Source of the DNA: Bremia lactucae
Taxonomy: Eukaryota > Oomycota > Peronosporomycetes > Peronosporales > Peronosporaceae
Direction: 5' to 3'
Length of the DNA stretch: 64,000 nt
NCBI RefSeq assembly: GCF_004359215.1
Contig: NC_090610.1
Span: 1,650,665-1,714,664, forward strand
Under the pieces are notes generated by a model. The model had not been told where the DNA came from. It was given only the letters and a program-made list of their open reading frames with translations, and searched no databases. The translations under genes were made by a program, and so were the position numbers. Position 1 is the stretch's first letter. Each line of letters starts with the position of its first letter. Below, in pieces: positions 32,268 through 43,080 of this stretch.

Positions 32268-33047
32268 TTGCTGTTGCTGTTGTTGCTGCTGCTGGTTACC
32301 AATATGTGGTCGCGCAGACGAAGTAGTGGATGGTGCAGATGTCGTGACATTAGAACTTGAAGCGTGGCTGTTGCTCATGCCTGCGACGTCGCTGCCTAGT
32401 GTTGATCGCGACGGAGTGGCTGTCGATGTAGACTTATCTGTGCTCGATCCCGAGTTCTCTGACTTAAGCGGCGCAGGCGATGGAGCAGTTGATAAATTTG
32501 ACGGCGTAGCATTAGACATCGATTGAGTTGATGACGGCGGGGCGCTACCAGCATCTTTCTTGATTTCTGTCGCGTGCTTCACGTTCATCTTGGCCTTTTC
32601 GTCTGAAGTAGATGAAGTATCCGTCGTCAACGTAGAAGTCGAGGTGCCATGATTAGTCAATGATGAAGCCTCAACATCTGTACTGAAGTAATTGGCGGCC
32701 ATGTCACCGCTTGAACTGGAAGGTCGCGCGGAAGGTGTAGATGCGGAGGCGGCCGCGGAGCTGAGAGCGGCACTATCACCTAATTTATGAGTCTGCACGC
32801 ACGGCGATGGCTTTGGCGAATCGCCAAAGCTAAAATCGTTGTCGCCACCACTAGGCATTGAAGCAAAGGGATCGTCCCCAAGGCTCTGCACACCTGTAGG
32901 GGTGCCCACACTGAAGGGCAAACTTCCGCCATTTGCTCCGTTCGGTGAGTTACCCATGGGGGCGCTATTTGTCCATGAGCCTAGAGAGCCTAAATCCAGC
33001 AGATCGCCGCCAGCAAAGTCGAAGCCGAATGAATCCATTACGTTCAC
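30144..33047 (-). CDS. Glutamine-rich KIX-domain transcriptional coactivator (MED15/CBP-like)
   Basis: Two exons, 33047-31381 and 31314-30144, joined over a 66-bp GT-AG intron (ACTAAC branch-like word inside), give 945 residues. The join lies in and completes a KIX domain at about 538-612 (WQSENDLPLRRKMIGKI, then ARRLEDSLYRTAKNRDEY). KIX domains bind activator helices in CBP/p300 and Mediator MED15. The N-terminus has GFDFAGGDLLDLG and a long Ser/Thr/Ala region. A ~90-residue Gln/His tract follows (32020-32296), then more Gln-rich sequence on both sides of KIX. No bromodomain, TAZ or HAT domain is present, so a MED15-like role is more likely than CBP. Nuclear location is inferred. Confidence 0.82.
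32020..32296 (-). repeat. CAG/CAA tract coding poly-Gln with His interruptions
   Basis: On the coding strand the tract is almost pure CAG and CAA, mixed rather than uniform, with scattered CAC/CAT (His). Mixed codons limit slippage. The opposite strand yields a meaningless poly-Leu frame. Confidence 0.95.
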
Positions 33048-34265
33048 TTAATATAAGCACAAGATTACAGGACACTATTTGGCCACAGGTTAACCTCTGC
33101 CAATTTTACACGCAGACAGATCCACAGCGAAATTTAGAGGACGCTGGACGAGTCAACAGAGGGGGTGGAGGATCTGCCTACCTAACAGCAAAGTGGGTCC
33201 TCCCTCTCTACCGCTCCTAATATCAGCTGGGTGAAATTGGTGCGCTAGATATCGATGCTACTCGGTGCAGCTTTCAAAGTTCGTGTCTGCTGCGCGCGGA
33301 GGTTTGGTTAGGAACTTAAGCGCCCCGTATAAAACTGAGGGTTAAAGCAAAAATAACACCTTTGGCGGGCAGGACGAGCCCAATCAAAGTATACTTTACA
33401 AAAGAAAAACCTCGTAAATTCCCAAAAACCTTTTGCTCTAATGATGACTAAAGCCGAGGCTGTTTTCTCTGCTCTGGCTTTATCTAGCGCGCGAAATGAC
33501 CCCCTCCTTCAGGGGTTACCTAGTGCGTCGTTGTCGACGCTTTCAGTTGCAGTTAGTGTGACGGATACTGCCACATATATGAATGCACGATGGCTGAAGG
33601 GCGTTCCGTCTGTGTAATGATGCACAATCGCTCACCTCAACAACACCTGCGAGAGGCGCATGACTCCCACTATGTGAAGTTCGTCTGCAGCGTGTCTAAT
33701 CTGATGGGCTAAATTTGAGGGTAGCAAGCTTTTAGTTGATAAAAAATTGTTCTGACTTGCTTTTGTGTGCTCATCGTATGTATTTCAGTCAAATTAATTT
33801 AACTTCATTGCAGTAGGCAATTATTTCAGCCTTCACTAGTGCACACTACAATTGTTTGAAAGCGGTAGAGCTGTCATGTTGCGACTCAAAGCTCCATTTA
33901 TATATTTCAAAAATATATATTTCGGTCTCTTGAAATCAACAATTTCTACTTGTTCAAAATGCACCTGCTTGTAATGCCCAACCTTTTAAGCTATCGGATT
34001 TGGTATTCAAACTTGGAAGCTAAATGCAGCATCCCTACAGTCAATGCGAGCGAAACAAGCAATTATCATTACGTGTATTAATCAATTTAATAAGGGAGGC
34101 GCTAGTGAGCGTTTACTTTTCGCTATTGAGCGCGCACCCTAGCTTTTAAAACCCTGTACGTCTCTTTGATTGGTCGAAATGGTACTTTAATAAACTGCGG
34201 TTTTAATCGGCGAAAATTTACAGCTAGTAAAATGGCCGGAAATTCCAAAAATCGGTCATGGAAGG
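33048..34265. other. Spacer upstream of the KIX gene
   Basis: It probably holds the KIX-gene promoter near 33048-33250. No coding sequence or recognised repeat is seen in the rest. It ends at the family-1 LTR. Confidence 0.5.
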
Positions 34266-34687
34266 TGTAACGGGGTGTATCGTTACATGAAATTGACACT
34301 TAAAGGTTGTTAATTAATATATTATCTAAAAGGTAGATAATATTTGGAGGATAATACCTTATATAGTAATGTTCAGAATTCTTATCCATAAATAGGTATA
34401 GACCTTGTATCTAATTAATTCCGCACACTAATCAGCTGTAGATGTAAACAAAAGAGAGAGACAGATAAGATAAGAATTCAATTACATGTTTAGTATTAGT
34501 TTATAATTAAGTTAGAGTTAACAGATAGAAAGAAGAGATACTTAATGATATTAATACAGTTTTCATTTCACCCTCTTTAAGCTAGTTACCTTAAAGAGAA
34601 GTCTTCCTCTGCACGTACTAGTGTACGTGAAAAATCGTAAGGCACCACTCGCAACTGAAGCAGTACAAGTCGTAGTGACCCGTTACA
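34266..34687 (+). mobile_element. Gypsy family 1, 5' LTR
   Basis: The 422-bp LTR starts TGTAACGGGG and ends CCGTTACA. The hairpin block near the 3' end has one stem deleted compared with other copies. Confidence 0.88.
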
Positions 34688-34689
34688 CC

Positions 34690-34700
34690 TGGTAGCACTT
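34690..34700 (+). promoter_or_regulatory. Primer-binding site of family 1
   Basis: TGGTAGCACTT starts two bases after the LTR end. Both Gypsy families share it. The complementary tRNA 3' end (AGUGCUACCA) implies an A1-U72 pair, as in initiator tRNA-Met, so the Lys tRNAs of the array are not the primers. Confidence 0.65.
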
Positions 34701-34737
34701 TCTAGTCCGTCCAAGGACCACATTTCCCACATCTAAC

Positions 34738-35170
34738 ATGGACATGTTAGATGACAGTGGGAATACGCATCACGTTTCCCGTGAAAGCTACTCCTTTCTA
34801 AGTGACATAAAAAGGAGTGAGGTCGAACGAAAAAATGAATTCGACCGTAGGAAACGATGCAATCTTGGCAATGCTGTCCAATTTGGACAGAGATACCTTC
34901 CATTCAGCCATCGCCAAGTTCATACAACATGAACTTGACGAGATGAAGGAAAACGTAACCTTGCTGAATCAGCAAGGCTCTCAACAGGCAGAACTGTTGA
35001 GGTTACAACAAGTACAGACCCCTGTACCTGGGATGACGCAAACGCGTCGTCCTGAAACCTTAAAGATCGACATCTCCAAGTATAGGAGAGTTGAAGAAGA
35101 CTCCCTCTTGAGATGGTTTGTCGAGTTGGACGATGCCATAAGGGCACGTCACATCGTCGACGAGCAAATG
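34738..35170 (+). pseudogene. Gypsy family 1 gag, 5' part
   Basis: Starting at ATG 34738, the frame reads VSRESYSFLSDIKRSEVER and then shifts at an A-run (about 34829). The second frame continues NSTVGNDAILAMLSNLDRD and EEDSLLRWFVELDDAIRARH. The same protein, unshifted, is on the minus strand at 44245-44083. The 100-N gap cuts it off. Confidence 0.75.
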
Positions 35171-35270
35171 NNNNNNNNNNNNNNNNNNNNNNNNNNNNNN
35201 NNNNNNNNNNNNNNNNNNNNNNNNNNNNNNNNNNNNNNNNNNNNNNNNNNNNNNNNNNNNNNNNNNNNNN
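35171..35270. other. Assembly gap (100 N, probably unknown length)
   Basis: It is exactly 100 N between a plus-strand gag and a minus-strand transposase relic, so the two sides need not be adjacent. Confidence 1.
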
Positions 35271-35765
35271 CTTGCGCTGTTGCATTAATGCCATTTCCCT
35301 CTTTTTGCTAGCGTAAGGCTGTCACGATGAGGTTTGGTGCAACTCCAGATCTACCTAGAGTAACCACAGTTTGCCGATCTTCCAGGGTCAATTGTCTTCC
35401 ATTTGGATGAGCGGAAGGGTGCTCAAAGGCACTATGGTGGTGTTCTGCACAGTCTACTTTTACCTGCCACATGGCAGCTTCTCTTCCCGTTGTCATTCTT
35501 ACCTTCTGCATTGACAGTTGAGACTACCAATTTTACGGCTCGAAGATGTACGCACTTTTGGGAGGCTGGAGTTCCTAATGGCCGTTCCAGCTTGCGAGCA
35601 TTGCAGTGCAACTTTTGACCCTAGGCATCCTTTCTGTTTTCAACACTTTCAGTTTGACAGATGCGTACAAGGTGTCCGTTCTCGCGGGCATGAATATCAA
35701 CGGCCTCCTTTGCTGCCTCGAGCGAGCTGCAGGACAATTGCAGAGGAGGTGCGAGAATGTTCATG
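35271..35765 (-). pseudogene. FAR1/MULE-type transposase N-terminus, broken
   Basis: The minus strand reads SSLEAAKEAVDIHARENGHLV, then, after a stop and frame changes, VKVDCAEHHHSAFEHPSAHP and LTLEDRQTVVTLGRSGVAP. This is the C2H2-like FAR1 DNA-binding region and linker of Mutator-like transposases (Cys, then His-x-His). The catalytic DDE part is not present. Confidence 0.6.
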
Positions 35766-35779
35766 GTGTTAACAGCTGA

Positions 35780-36130
35780 ATTATGATGGTTGATTGTAAG
35801 AGAGCTGATTTCACGTCTAAATGGTCATTTCGCGAAAGTGGTCACGTGGTGTTTTTGACGCAATGTAGGGCGAACCCTTAACCAATCCAATACAACTGAG
35901 GGCATTATAACGAAAAGCTGAGGGCATTTCATGGCTCCCTTAATTTAGTTAGGATTCACACACGCCCATAATTCGTTAGCTAAAATTCACTCAAATTGAC
36001 ATTAGACGGAAATCAATATTCACTCACTTTTTACAACTAACCTGGCTAGAATCTGATGATATACTCAGTAATAGAAGGAAATTATTAATCTCCTTTGCTA
36101 GAATCTGATCATATACCTTTTTTACTATGT
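35780..36130. other. Spacer with a short direct repeat
   Basis: CTAGAATCTGAT-ATATAC occurs near 36047 and again near 36100. I see nothing else. Confidence 0.4.
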
Positions 36131-36149
36131 TTTTTTCTGAAAGGATAAC

Positions 36150-37780
36150 CACAAACAAGATGGGTCCGGCAAAGCACGCAGTACCGCGCACGGTTGCGGC
36201 TGTTGGAACACGCCTGTCAAGCTCATTCTTAATTTTGCGCGTCGCTGGGGAGTGCCGGCGAAGCCCCCAACGCCTATGTTAATGCATACAAGGACAAGGA
36301 CATGGAGATTTATCTTCGTATTCCACAAGGTTTGGAATTGCCTGACAGAATTACCGAGGACTCTGGCGTGGATAATGAGAAAAGTCTAACTCTCCGACTT
36401 GTTAAGTCTCTTTACGGGTCAAAGCAGGCCGGCAGATTGTGGAGTCTGCTGCTTTATGGTAAATCATATGAAGCTGGTCTTACGCTATGTACGACTGAGA
36501 TGTGCTTATATTTTAAGCGTTTGCGATCCGATATGACAATCGTTGGCGTTTACGTTAATGATTTGCTGGTAACAGCATTTTCTGTCGCGCTGGCACAGGA
36601 TTTTTTTCTGTCTATGGGTACATTGTCTATTTAGGATATCTGGAAGGTGCGAAAGTTTCGGGATATGCGCATTAAGCTGGACAAGATTGATGGGTACACG
36701 TTGGATCAATAAGCAGCAACTGAAGAGCTTTTATTACAACATGGTCTCGCTAAAGCTAATGGTGTACATATACCAATCAGGGACCAGAGCTACGATGCAG
36801 ACTCGAAGATGCGGGATTTTCAGAGCATGCAAAGGACACTAAGGGACTAACGGTCCGGGACAACCAGTCGCTCGTGGGAAGCCTGCTGTGGATCGCCCGC
36901 TGCACCCTACCCAACATCAGCTTTGCGGTGCATAGGGCAACGCGGCGTACGCACCAGCCAATCTTGAGCGAATGGAAGCTTGTCAAACGATTCGCTCGCT
37001 ACCTCCAGCAATGAAGCTGGGGATGGATGAACAAGGATTTTTTAAATCATTTTTTATAATGTAATATTAGAATTATTTTCGACTTTTTCGATTTTTAAAT
37101 GTTATTTGTTGACACCACTGTCGTTTGGAGCCACTGGAGTGACTCTGACTACGCTGCAGATAAAGATATAGAAGATCAGTAGGTGGTGGTAATATTACCA
37201 TGGATGGTGCAATTGTTGAAGAAGCAGTAGTCGCTACAAAAAACGTGGCGATCGGCCGACCTCTTCTGTTAGACGGTAGTTTTTATCCTCGGATGGTGTA
37301 GTAAAGTCAGGTCGAAAATGGTTGGTGTCAAAGGGATGGAAGCATCGAAGCGAGTTGGCAAAGACATAATACACTTCTATTTTTGCGTTGGCATCCTCCT
37401 ATTCTAACAGCAATCATACATTGGGTCTGTAAGAAACAAACAGGTGTGTCCCTGTCAGCTATGGAGGCAAAGTTCACGTCTGTCTCGCATGTCGGACGTG
37501 AGCTTCTTGGGTCTAGGGAGCTGGTGCGCGAGCTTGGTTTCAGCGTGGCAGAACCTATGTGCATAACGATGCACAACCAAGCCGCGATTAAGCAGCTCAA
37601 GTTTGAAGACAGTATGGCAAGCGCAAAACACGTAGATATACGAATAAAATTTATTCGTGATTACGCTATGAAGGGAATCGTCAAGCCGGATTACGTGTAG
37701 TCTCGATTGATGACGGCTGACCTGCTGACCAAGTCACTCCCAGCGCCAAGAATGACGGAGCTGCGCGATCTTGTTGGATA
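36150..37780 (+). pseudogene. Copia RT and RNase H half (plus strand)
   Basis: It begins within the RT (PNAYVNAYKDKDMEIYLRIPQG) and has LVKSLYGSKQAGRLW. At 36551-36562 the catalytic YVDD reads YVND. After stops and frame changes, RNase H appears at 37437-37700 (SLSAMEAKFTSVSHVGRELL) and then TADLLTKSLPAPRMTELRDL. It starts where the minus-strand Copia half at 38046 leaves off. Confidence 0.8.
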
Positions 37781-37844
37781 GCGCTAAATTTGTGCTATTT
37801 AGTCAACTGAGGCTTCGAGTCGACGACCAAGGAGAAGTATTGGT

Positions 37845-38034
37845 TTCAAATGGACCGTTATGAAATTTCCATCGGAGTATTGGCACCGTTACGAAACCGG
37901 CGTTGGTCGCCCACTCTCGGATTTATATAGGTTACGTTTAGCAAGGCTGTTTGTGATAGCGCAAGGCATAAAGGTAGGGATTGCTAGATGTATTTACTTC
38001 TATTTTTCTCCTTATCTACCTCTTGTGTCTAACA
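37845..38034 (+). mobile_element. Copia 3' LTR (partial)
   Basis: The end of the Copia half leads into sequence shared with 41109-41305. It ends CTTGTGTCTAACA, matching the inner LTR end at 41108. The LTR start is not placed. A block of about 90 bp (37924-38010) is inverted relative to the other LTR. Confidence 0.6.
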
Positions 38035-38045
38035 CCGTTATCACG

Positions 38046-40084
38046 GGGGAGGAGAGTTGCTTAATTCCATGACTGCTGCAAACGTAGCACGTAATCAATG
38101 GCGAACAGCTGCTCCTTACCGCAGGCTACGAGCCTGGCCTAAATCGTTCAATGGCGCCATCGGCTTCGGTTTTAGTTTTAAACACCCATTTACTGTGCAA
38201 AATATGACTGCCCTTGGGTGGCACTACCATAGCCCATAGTCCATTCTTGTCCGAGGCATCGAGCTCCTCCTTGATAGCAATAACCCACTTGTCCTTTGAC
38301 AGCTGCGCATGGCCTACCCATAGTTCTTCGGGTCGGCCTCTCTTACGCTGTTCATCACAGCGCAACCTTGTAAATAGGATTTAGTATGTGCACTCACCTA
38401 AAACCTTCCTGTTTGCCTTTTGTGTGGCTGCACGAGTACCATAAGCATCGCGCTTCCAAGAACTCCTTCTCGGGCTTTGCCACACAATTTTGTTCCAATC
38501 TCGGTCACTGGTGTGGTCAATCTAGTCGCTGTTTCTTTATCTCCGAGAAGGGAACGTCTGAGCTGCTCATTTTGTGTAGCCAAGAGTGTCTCGATATTTC
38601 GGACATGCTGAGTCTCAATGACAAGTCTTTATTTTGGAATATACACTCGATATCCCTTGATTTCGTCACTTATTTCAATAATTATACCAGCATTGCCTCT
38701 CTCGCCCAGAGATTTGTTCCTCGTGTCGCAGTGTACCGTAAATGCTGAACCAAATACCACGATTATGCTAATTTGGCGCGTGTTACTCGTAAGCATTTGC
38801 AGTGCAGACTGCATGCCTGCATTGGCCTTACTGGGGCTTCTGTTCAGAATGTACGCCGAAATTTAGCGGCGTCCCCCAAAAAGCTTAAAGATAAACCCAA
38901 GCAAAAGTCATGCTCCGCACTATGTTCACTATGGTGCAGTTCATTCTTTCGGCCTTCCCATTGCTGGCTTGATTCCTTGGTTCGCTTTTTTGTCGCGCAA
39001 TGCCGGCTCCTTGCAAAACAGATCCGGCGTCTGATACTCGCCGCCTCCCTCTGTTCTGAGGACGTGTATCCGACAGTTAAATTGTTGCGCGAAGAAAGTC
39101 ATTAAGTGCTTGAACTTCTGAGCTGCAACATCCTTGGTTTTAGCCAGACAAACGCTGCAGTAATTAGTGCGATGGTCGATGAAATTCACCATATACCGAT
39201 TACCGAGGCGATCTTTCGGTGTCATTGGCCCCTTCAGATCTGAGCAGATCACCCCGCCAATGACGTCTATCGGCGAGTTGCTTTCCGTACCCATGCGAGA
39301 TTGCTTGTTCTTAGTCTGCTTTCCTTCCACGCAAGCTACGAAATTTTCACGCTGTACGTTCGTAAGTACAATTCCAGAAGTAGGATCCTTAGCCATGCGT
39401 ATAATTGTGTCTTAAGTCAAATGTCCCAAACGACGGTGGAAGTGCATCAATGATCCTTCCTGTCCGTCTTGTGACACCTCTGCCTCGTTTTGGGTAATCA
39501 CGGACAGTAAGTCGTCGCCATCACTCTTTGCACGATCATCGTCTAGCGCACGCACAACTAAAACGTTATCGTATCGTAGGTATCGACATCAAATATAGCA
39601 GGTCCGCCATGTATACCAGCGGCCAAGCGATAATGTCCGTGATAAGAAATACCATATCCTTAGCCTCGAGTAGACCGTAGGAAATGATATTCATCTCCAA
39701 ACTTTCTGCATCATAGACATCGAGCAGTCGCACCTTGACAGCCATTCCCGTAACTGTTACTCTGATTAGTAATGCCACGTTTCGTAATACGCAGTGTTCC
39801 TCCGTCAGCGGCGACACATTTGATCACACAGTCCTCTGCGTCTTCTGCGTCCTCTAACAAGTCAACCTTGTTAACAAGATGGCGACTTGTGTCGCTGTCT
39901 AGGACCCATAGACCTTTTTCATTGCTTGCTTCTTGAATAGCCAGTACGAAATTAGCGTCTTTAGACTTAGAAAATCCTCCTCTCTTATCAGAACACGACG
40001 CCTTGAGATGCCCCGTATTTCCACACTTGTAACGCTTGCGTGCATCTGCTTTGCCAGCCTGTACGTCACTGACGACTTCTCGTC
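38046..40084 (-). pseudogene. Copia protease, integrase and RT start (minus strand)
   Basis: The minus strand, in order, shows zinc knuckle CGNTGHLKASC (about 40028-39990), protease with WVLDSDTSRHL (usual DSG is DSD) and integrase at 39396-38941 (CSDLKGPMTPKDRLGNRY; the second catalytic Asp reads Glu in RTEGGGEY). It ends with the RT start (GLWAMVVPPKG, HSKWVFKTK) and then ARLVACGKEQLFAIDY near 38060. Several stops break it. It ends in mid-RT at about 38046. Confidence 0.8.
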
Positions 40085-41103
40085 CTAATCTCCTACGCAA
40101 TTCGATTTATGTTGATGAGCCAAATCCCTCGCCTGCCGTAGGTAATCAGTGCGCAGAAGGTTTAATCTTGCCAGCATCGATACTCTCATCGCCGGATCGG
40201 CATAGGGCACAATGTTATCCTGCACAAGATTGTCGGCGCCTCCACAAGCCTCGCTTACTGCCACTTGGTACAGATAGTGCTTTGTTGATGTTCTACTCCC
40301 GCTCTTGGGTGCCGTGAACAATTTTTCATATTCTGTGCAGGTGCGATTTTGGTCGAAAAAGTGTGTAGCAGCCTCTGCATCGCATATTCCAGCGTCGGCT
40401 CCTCCTCCTACCATTCTTCCACGTGTCAATTATAGTATCTTTCAGCTACTCCAGTCAGTTGATTATTAATAATGGCAACCGTTGTACCTTCACTCCACGA
40501 AAAACCGCATGCCCTTTTTGCAAGTTGTATCCTAGAATATATAACCGCTCCCTAATCCTTGATTTAGTTCTTTACCGTCGAAAGGACGAATATCCAGCTT
40601 CCGTTGATGAGTACCCGGCACACGTTCCAACTGAGGTCCGGGTGCAAACTGCTGCGACGCTATCGGTTGGTAAGCTGGTGGTGGCAGCAAATGCTGAGGT
40701 AACGTCGGCTGCGGAGCCTGTGCCATTTTCACGTTGGCAGCTGCATCAGCGTATCCACGCTGGTGTACGCCAAAAGACGTGTTTGGTGACAGCCTTGACG
40801 ACACATGCCTAGGTGGCGTTTCGTCAAGTGCCTCTCTGCTCAAAGGCTTTCCCTCCCGAGTACCGGCCGAACACGCTGGCCTCGAGACCATTCATGCGCT
40901 CCTTCTCCTCTTGTGACGCCTATATGCGATCTCATTTTTTTGTTAAGGCCTACAAGTAGGTCAAGCAGACGCTCTTGCATATTTCCTTGATATTCCTTGA
41001 CCTCTAACTTCTCTCCTTGAGCGTCGGCCGTTTCGCGACCGGCATCTGCCCTCGGTTGCTGACGACCTTCGTGGCCAGCAGCCTCTTCTTCGCTTGGGCT
41101 CAT
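40085..41103 (-). pseudogene. Copia gag
   Basis: Starting at ATG 41103-41101, the frame reads MSPSEEEAAG and QERLLDLLVGLNKKM. The middle part is frame-shifted. The later part (40429-40085) reads FFDQNRTCTEYEKLF, VSEACGGADNLVQDNIV and ARLNLLRTDYLRQAR, which matches the gag of the Copia at 52770-57044. It is a decayed copy. The start codon lies inside the primer-binding site. Confidence 0.7.
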
Positions 41104-41105
41104 AA
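41096..41105 (-). promoter_or_regulatory. Copia primer-binding site overlapping the gag ATG
   Basis: On the minus strand TTATGAGCCC starts two bases inside the LTR end (41108). It is complementary to GGGCUCAUAA, the initiator tRNA-Met anticodon stem-loop, as known for Ty5 and Drosophila copia, which prime with a half-tRNA. The ATG complementary to the CAU anticodon is also the apparent gag start codon. Confidence 0.65.
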
Positions 41106-41107
41106 TC

Positions 41108-41305
41108 TGTTAGACACATGAGGTAGATAGGTTGCGTTTAGCGATGCTGTTTGTAATAGCGCAAGGCATTAAGGTAGGGATTGCTATATGAATTCACTTC
41201 TATTTTTTTCCCATGCAAATCCGAGAGTGGACGACCAACGCCAGTTACGTAACGGTCCATTCGAAGCCAATCCTCCGATGAAAGTTTCATAACTGTCCAT
41301 CCGAA
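41108..41305 (-). mobile_element. Copia 5' LTR (inner part)
   Basis: It shares the terminal GTCTAACA and the block at 41220-41305 with 37845-38034. The middle block 41131-41214 has opposite orientation in the two LTRs. The outer LTR end is not identified; 41306-41640 may belong to it but has no match in the window. Confidence 0.55.
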
Positions 41306-41639
41306 ATTAATAAATGGTGCTTCGGCGACTCCAAGTGCTGCAGCTGAAGGGTTAGGGACGAATGACATGCTGTCACACACTGCGCCTCGCGTACGTGGCG
41401 TAGCGCTTCTCGTAAATAACCAAATTATAAAATTAGAAATTTTAGAAATTGTATAGCCATGGAGTCTGGGTTCTGCAGCGCATAACGACCGAGCCAGCAA
41501 CAAGGCCCCGAAAAGGACCATCCCAGTATTGGCACTTCTCAATTTAGACCTCTTTGATAAAAAGAAGCGCAAGAAATAGTGGTGGCCGTGGGTCCCGAGG
41601 CTGGTGAGAGCTGCGCCGTTGGTGAGATGATAGATACGG

Positions 41640-42480
41640 TGGAGCAAGCTGGCTCGGGAGAGACTGAGTTAACGTCGGAAGACGAAATTCAATCAACACC
41701 TTACCACTCAATTCACTCAGAAGGTTAAGAAATCAGAATCCCAGGTTTCTAGATTGCTAATAATCATCGGAAGGGTATGGCTTGACCATGTACTGCAGGT
41801 TCTGGATGGTATCATGCATGGCCCAGTAATGATCCAGACAAGAGGAAGGCCAACAGGATCTACGCGACGTGATCCTTTCCAGTTTGAGTGCGCTGGAAAT
41901 CAGTTAAAGGCTCCCCCTCCGACGCCTATACAGGAACTACAATAGAGAAGGCCATAATGCGCGTTCTCGCATTGAAGGTCGCTGGGCTCGCTACACACCA
42001 TAATATACACCCAGCACCAGCACCACCACCGCCACGTGATATGTAGTCCCATTCTAGCAACTCTTATCTGTGTGAACTATTCATTCCAGAAATTTAGTGC
42101 AATTTAGAATCTGAGTTTGCGAAATAAAAGCCCAACTTCTCTTTTTGTTTTGATTTATTGCGCCGTTTGTGGTGGTTGACAAGTTGAGTTCAATTTATAG
42201 TGTGTTTGTGCCGAGGTGTAGTTGAAAGTGAGTCACCTCGCGGGATGGGTGAATACTCTTCTAGACTATATCAATGTGAGCTCTCCGTCCCATTCTTGGA
42301 CTACGACAAGCGCTCTGGTGTCACACAGCATCACGTCACTGTTTTGCATCTCGCCATTCTTTGCGAGAGCTGTTGACTGCTTCCGGTCGTGCGTAAAGAT
42401 TAATGGTCTGTATTAACAATAAGCGGAAAATGCCATTAAGATAGACTCCAAACTCAGCCAGTGAATATTTTATGGAAACG
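41640..42480. other. Stretch without supported gene
   Basis: Only short frames are seen. A basic stretch at about 41845-41900 (RGRPTGSTRRDPFQFE) recalls MULE transposase C-termini but is too short to call. Confidence 0.4.
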
Positions 42481-42499
42481 AGCTCCCTGTAATTTACTA

Positions 42500-43010
42500 C
42501 ATAGCTGCGCTCTGCTGGTTGAAGCTCACGCGACTGATAGTAGCCGACGCGCTCTGCGCCGTCAGGAACAATATTAAAAGATTATTAAATTTTTATTTTT
42601 CATTTTTTGAAAGAAGTGATACTGCATGCATGCACAGCAGATTGCAAAACCGCTGGCGTCACAGACCACCTGCAATCGCCAAAATCGGAGATTGCATAAG
42701 CTTTGTTCGTAATCTTCAAATGAACGCTGACAATTTGCAATTTATGACCATGTTGAGTAAACAAGCAAGATGTACAGTCATTTCGGCATAGTTGCGCAAA
42801 TACTCATGCAGCTACGCCGCTAAGCCGAGGAACTTTCGAAGTACATTTCCATCGACTGGCACTGGGCAGTTGATGATCGCCTTGATCTTATAAGAATCTA
42901 GGCGCAAACCGTGTTCACCAACGATGCACCAAAAGTGGGTTTTCGCGCCGCGAATATACACTTCTTGAAGTTTATATACACCTTATCCTTACGCATAAGT
43001 AGAAGAACCT
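42500..43010 (-). mobile_element. Gypsy family 1, RT/RNase H fragment (reverse orientation)
   Basis: The reverse complement matches 59290-59640 (the RT thumb and RNase H start of the long copy), including the words around the 'kaitdwpvP' and 'vcdasdfaig' regions. It is short, frame-broken and isolated. Confidence 0.65.
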
Positions 43011-43080
43011 TTTGGACGCTCTAGCAAAGTTATTCGTGGTCTCATGTAGACCCATCTGTTCCGCTTGGAACTAGATACGC

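Noticed and set aside
31902..32360. 152-codon poly-Leu frame on the plus strand
   Set aside because: It is the exact antisense of the CAG/CAA tract of the KIX gene.
41754..41945. Possible MULE transposase C-terminus
   Set aside because: Only about 16 suggestive residues (RGRPTGSTRRDPFQFE) are present, with no supporting domain.
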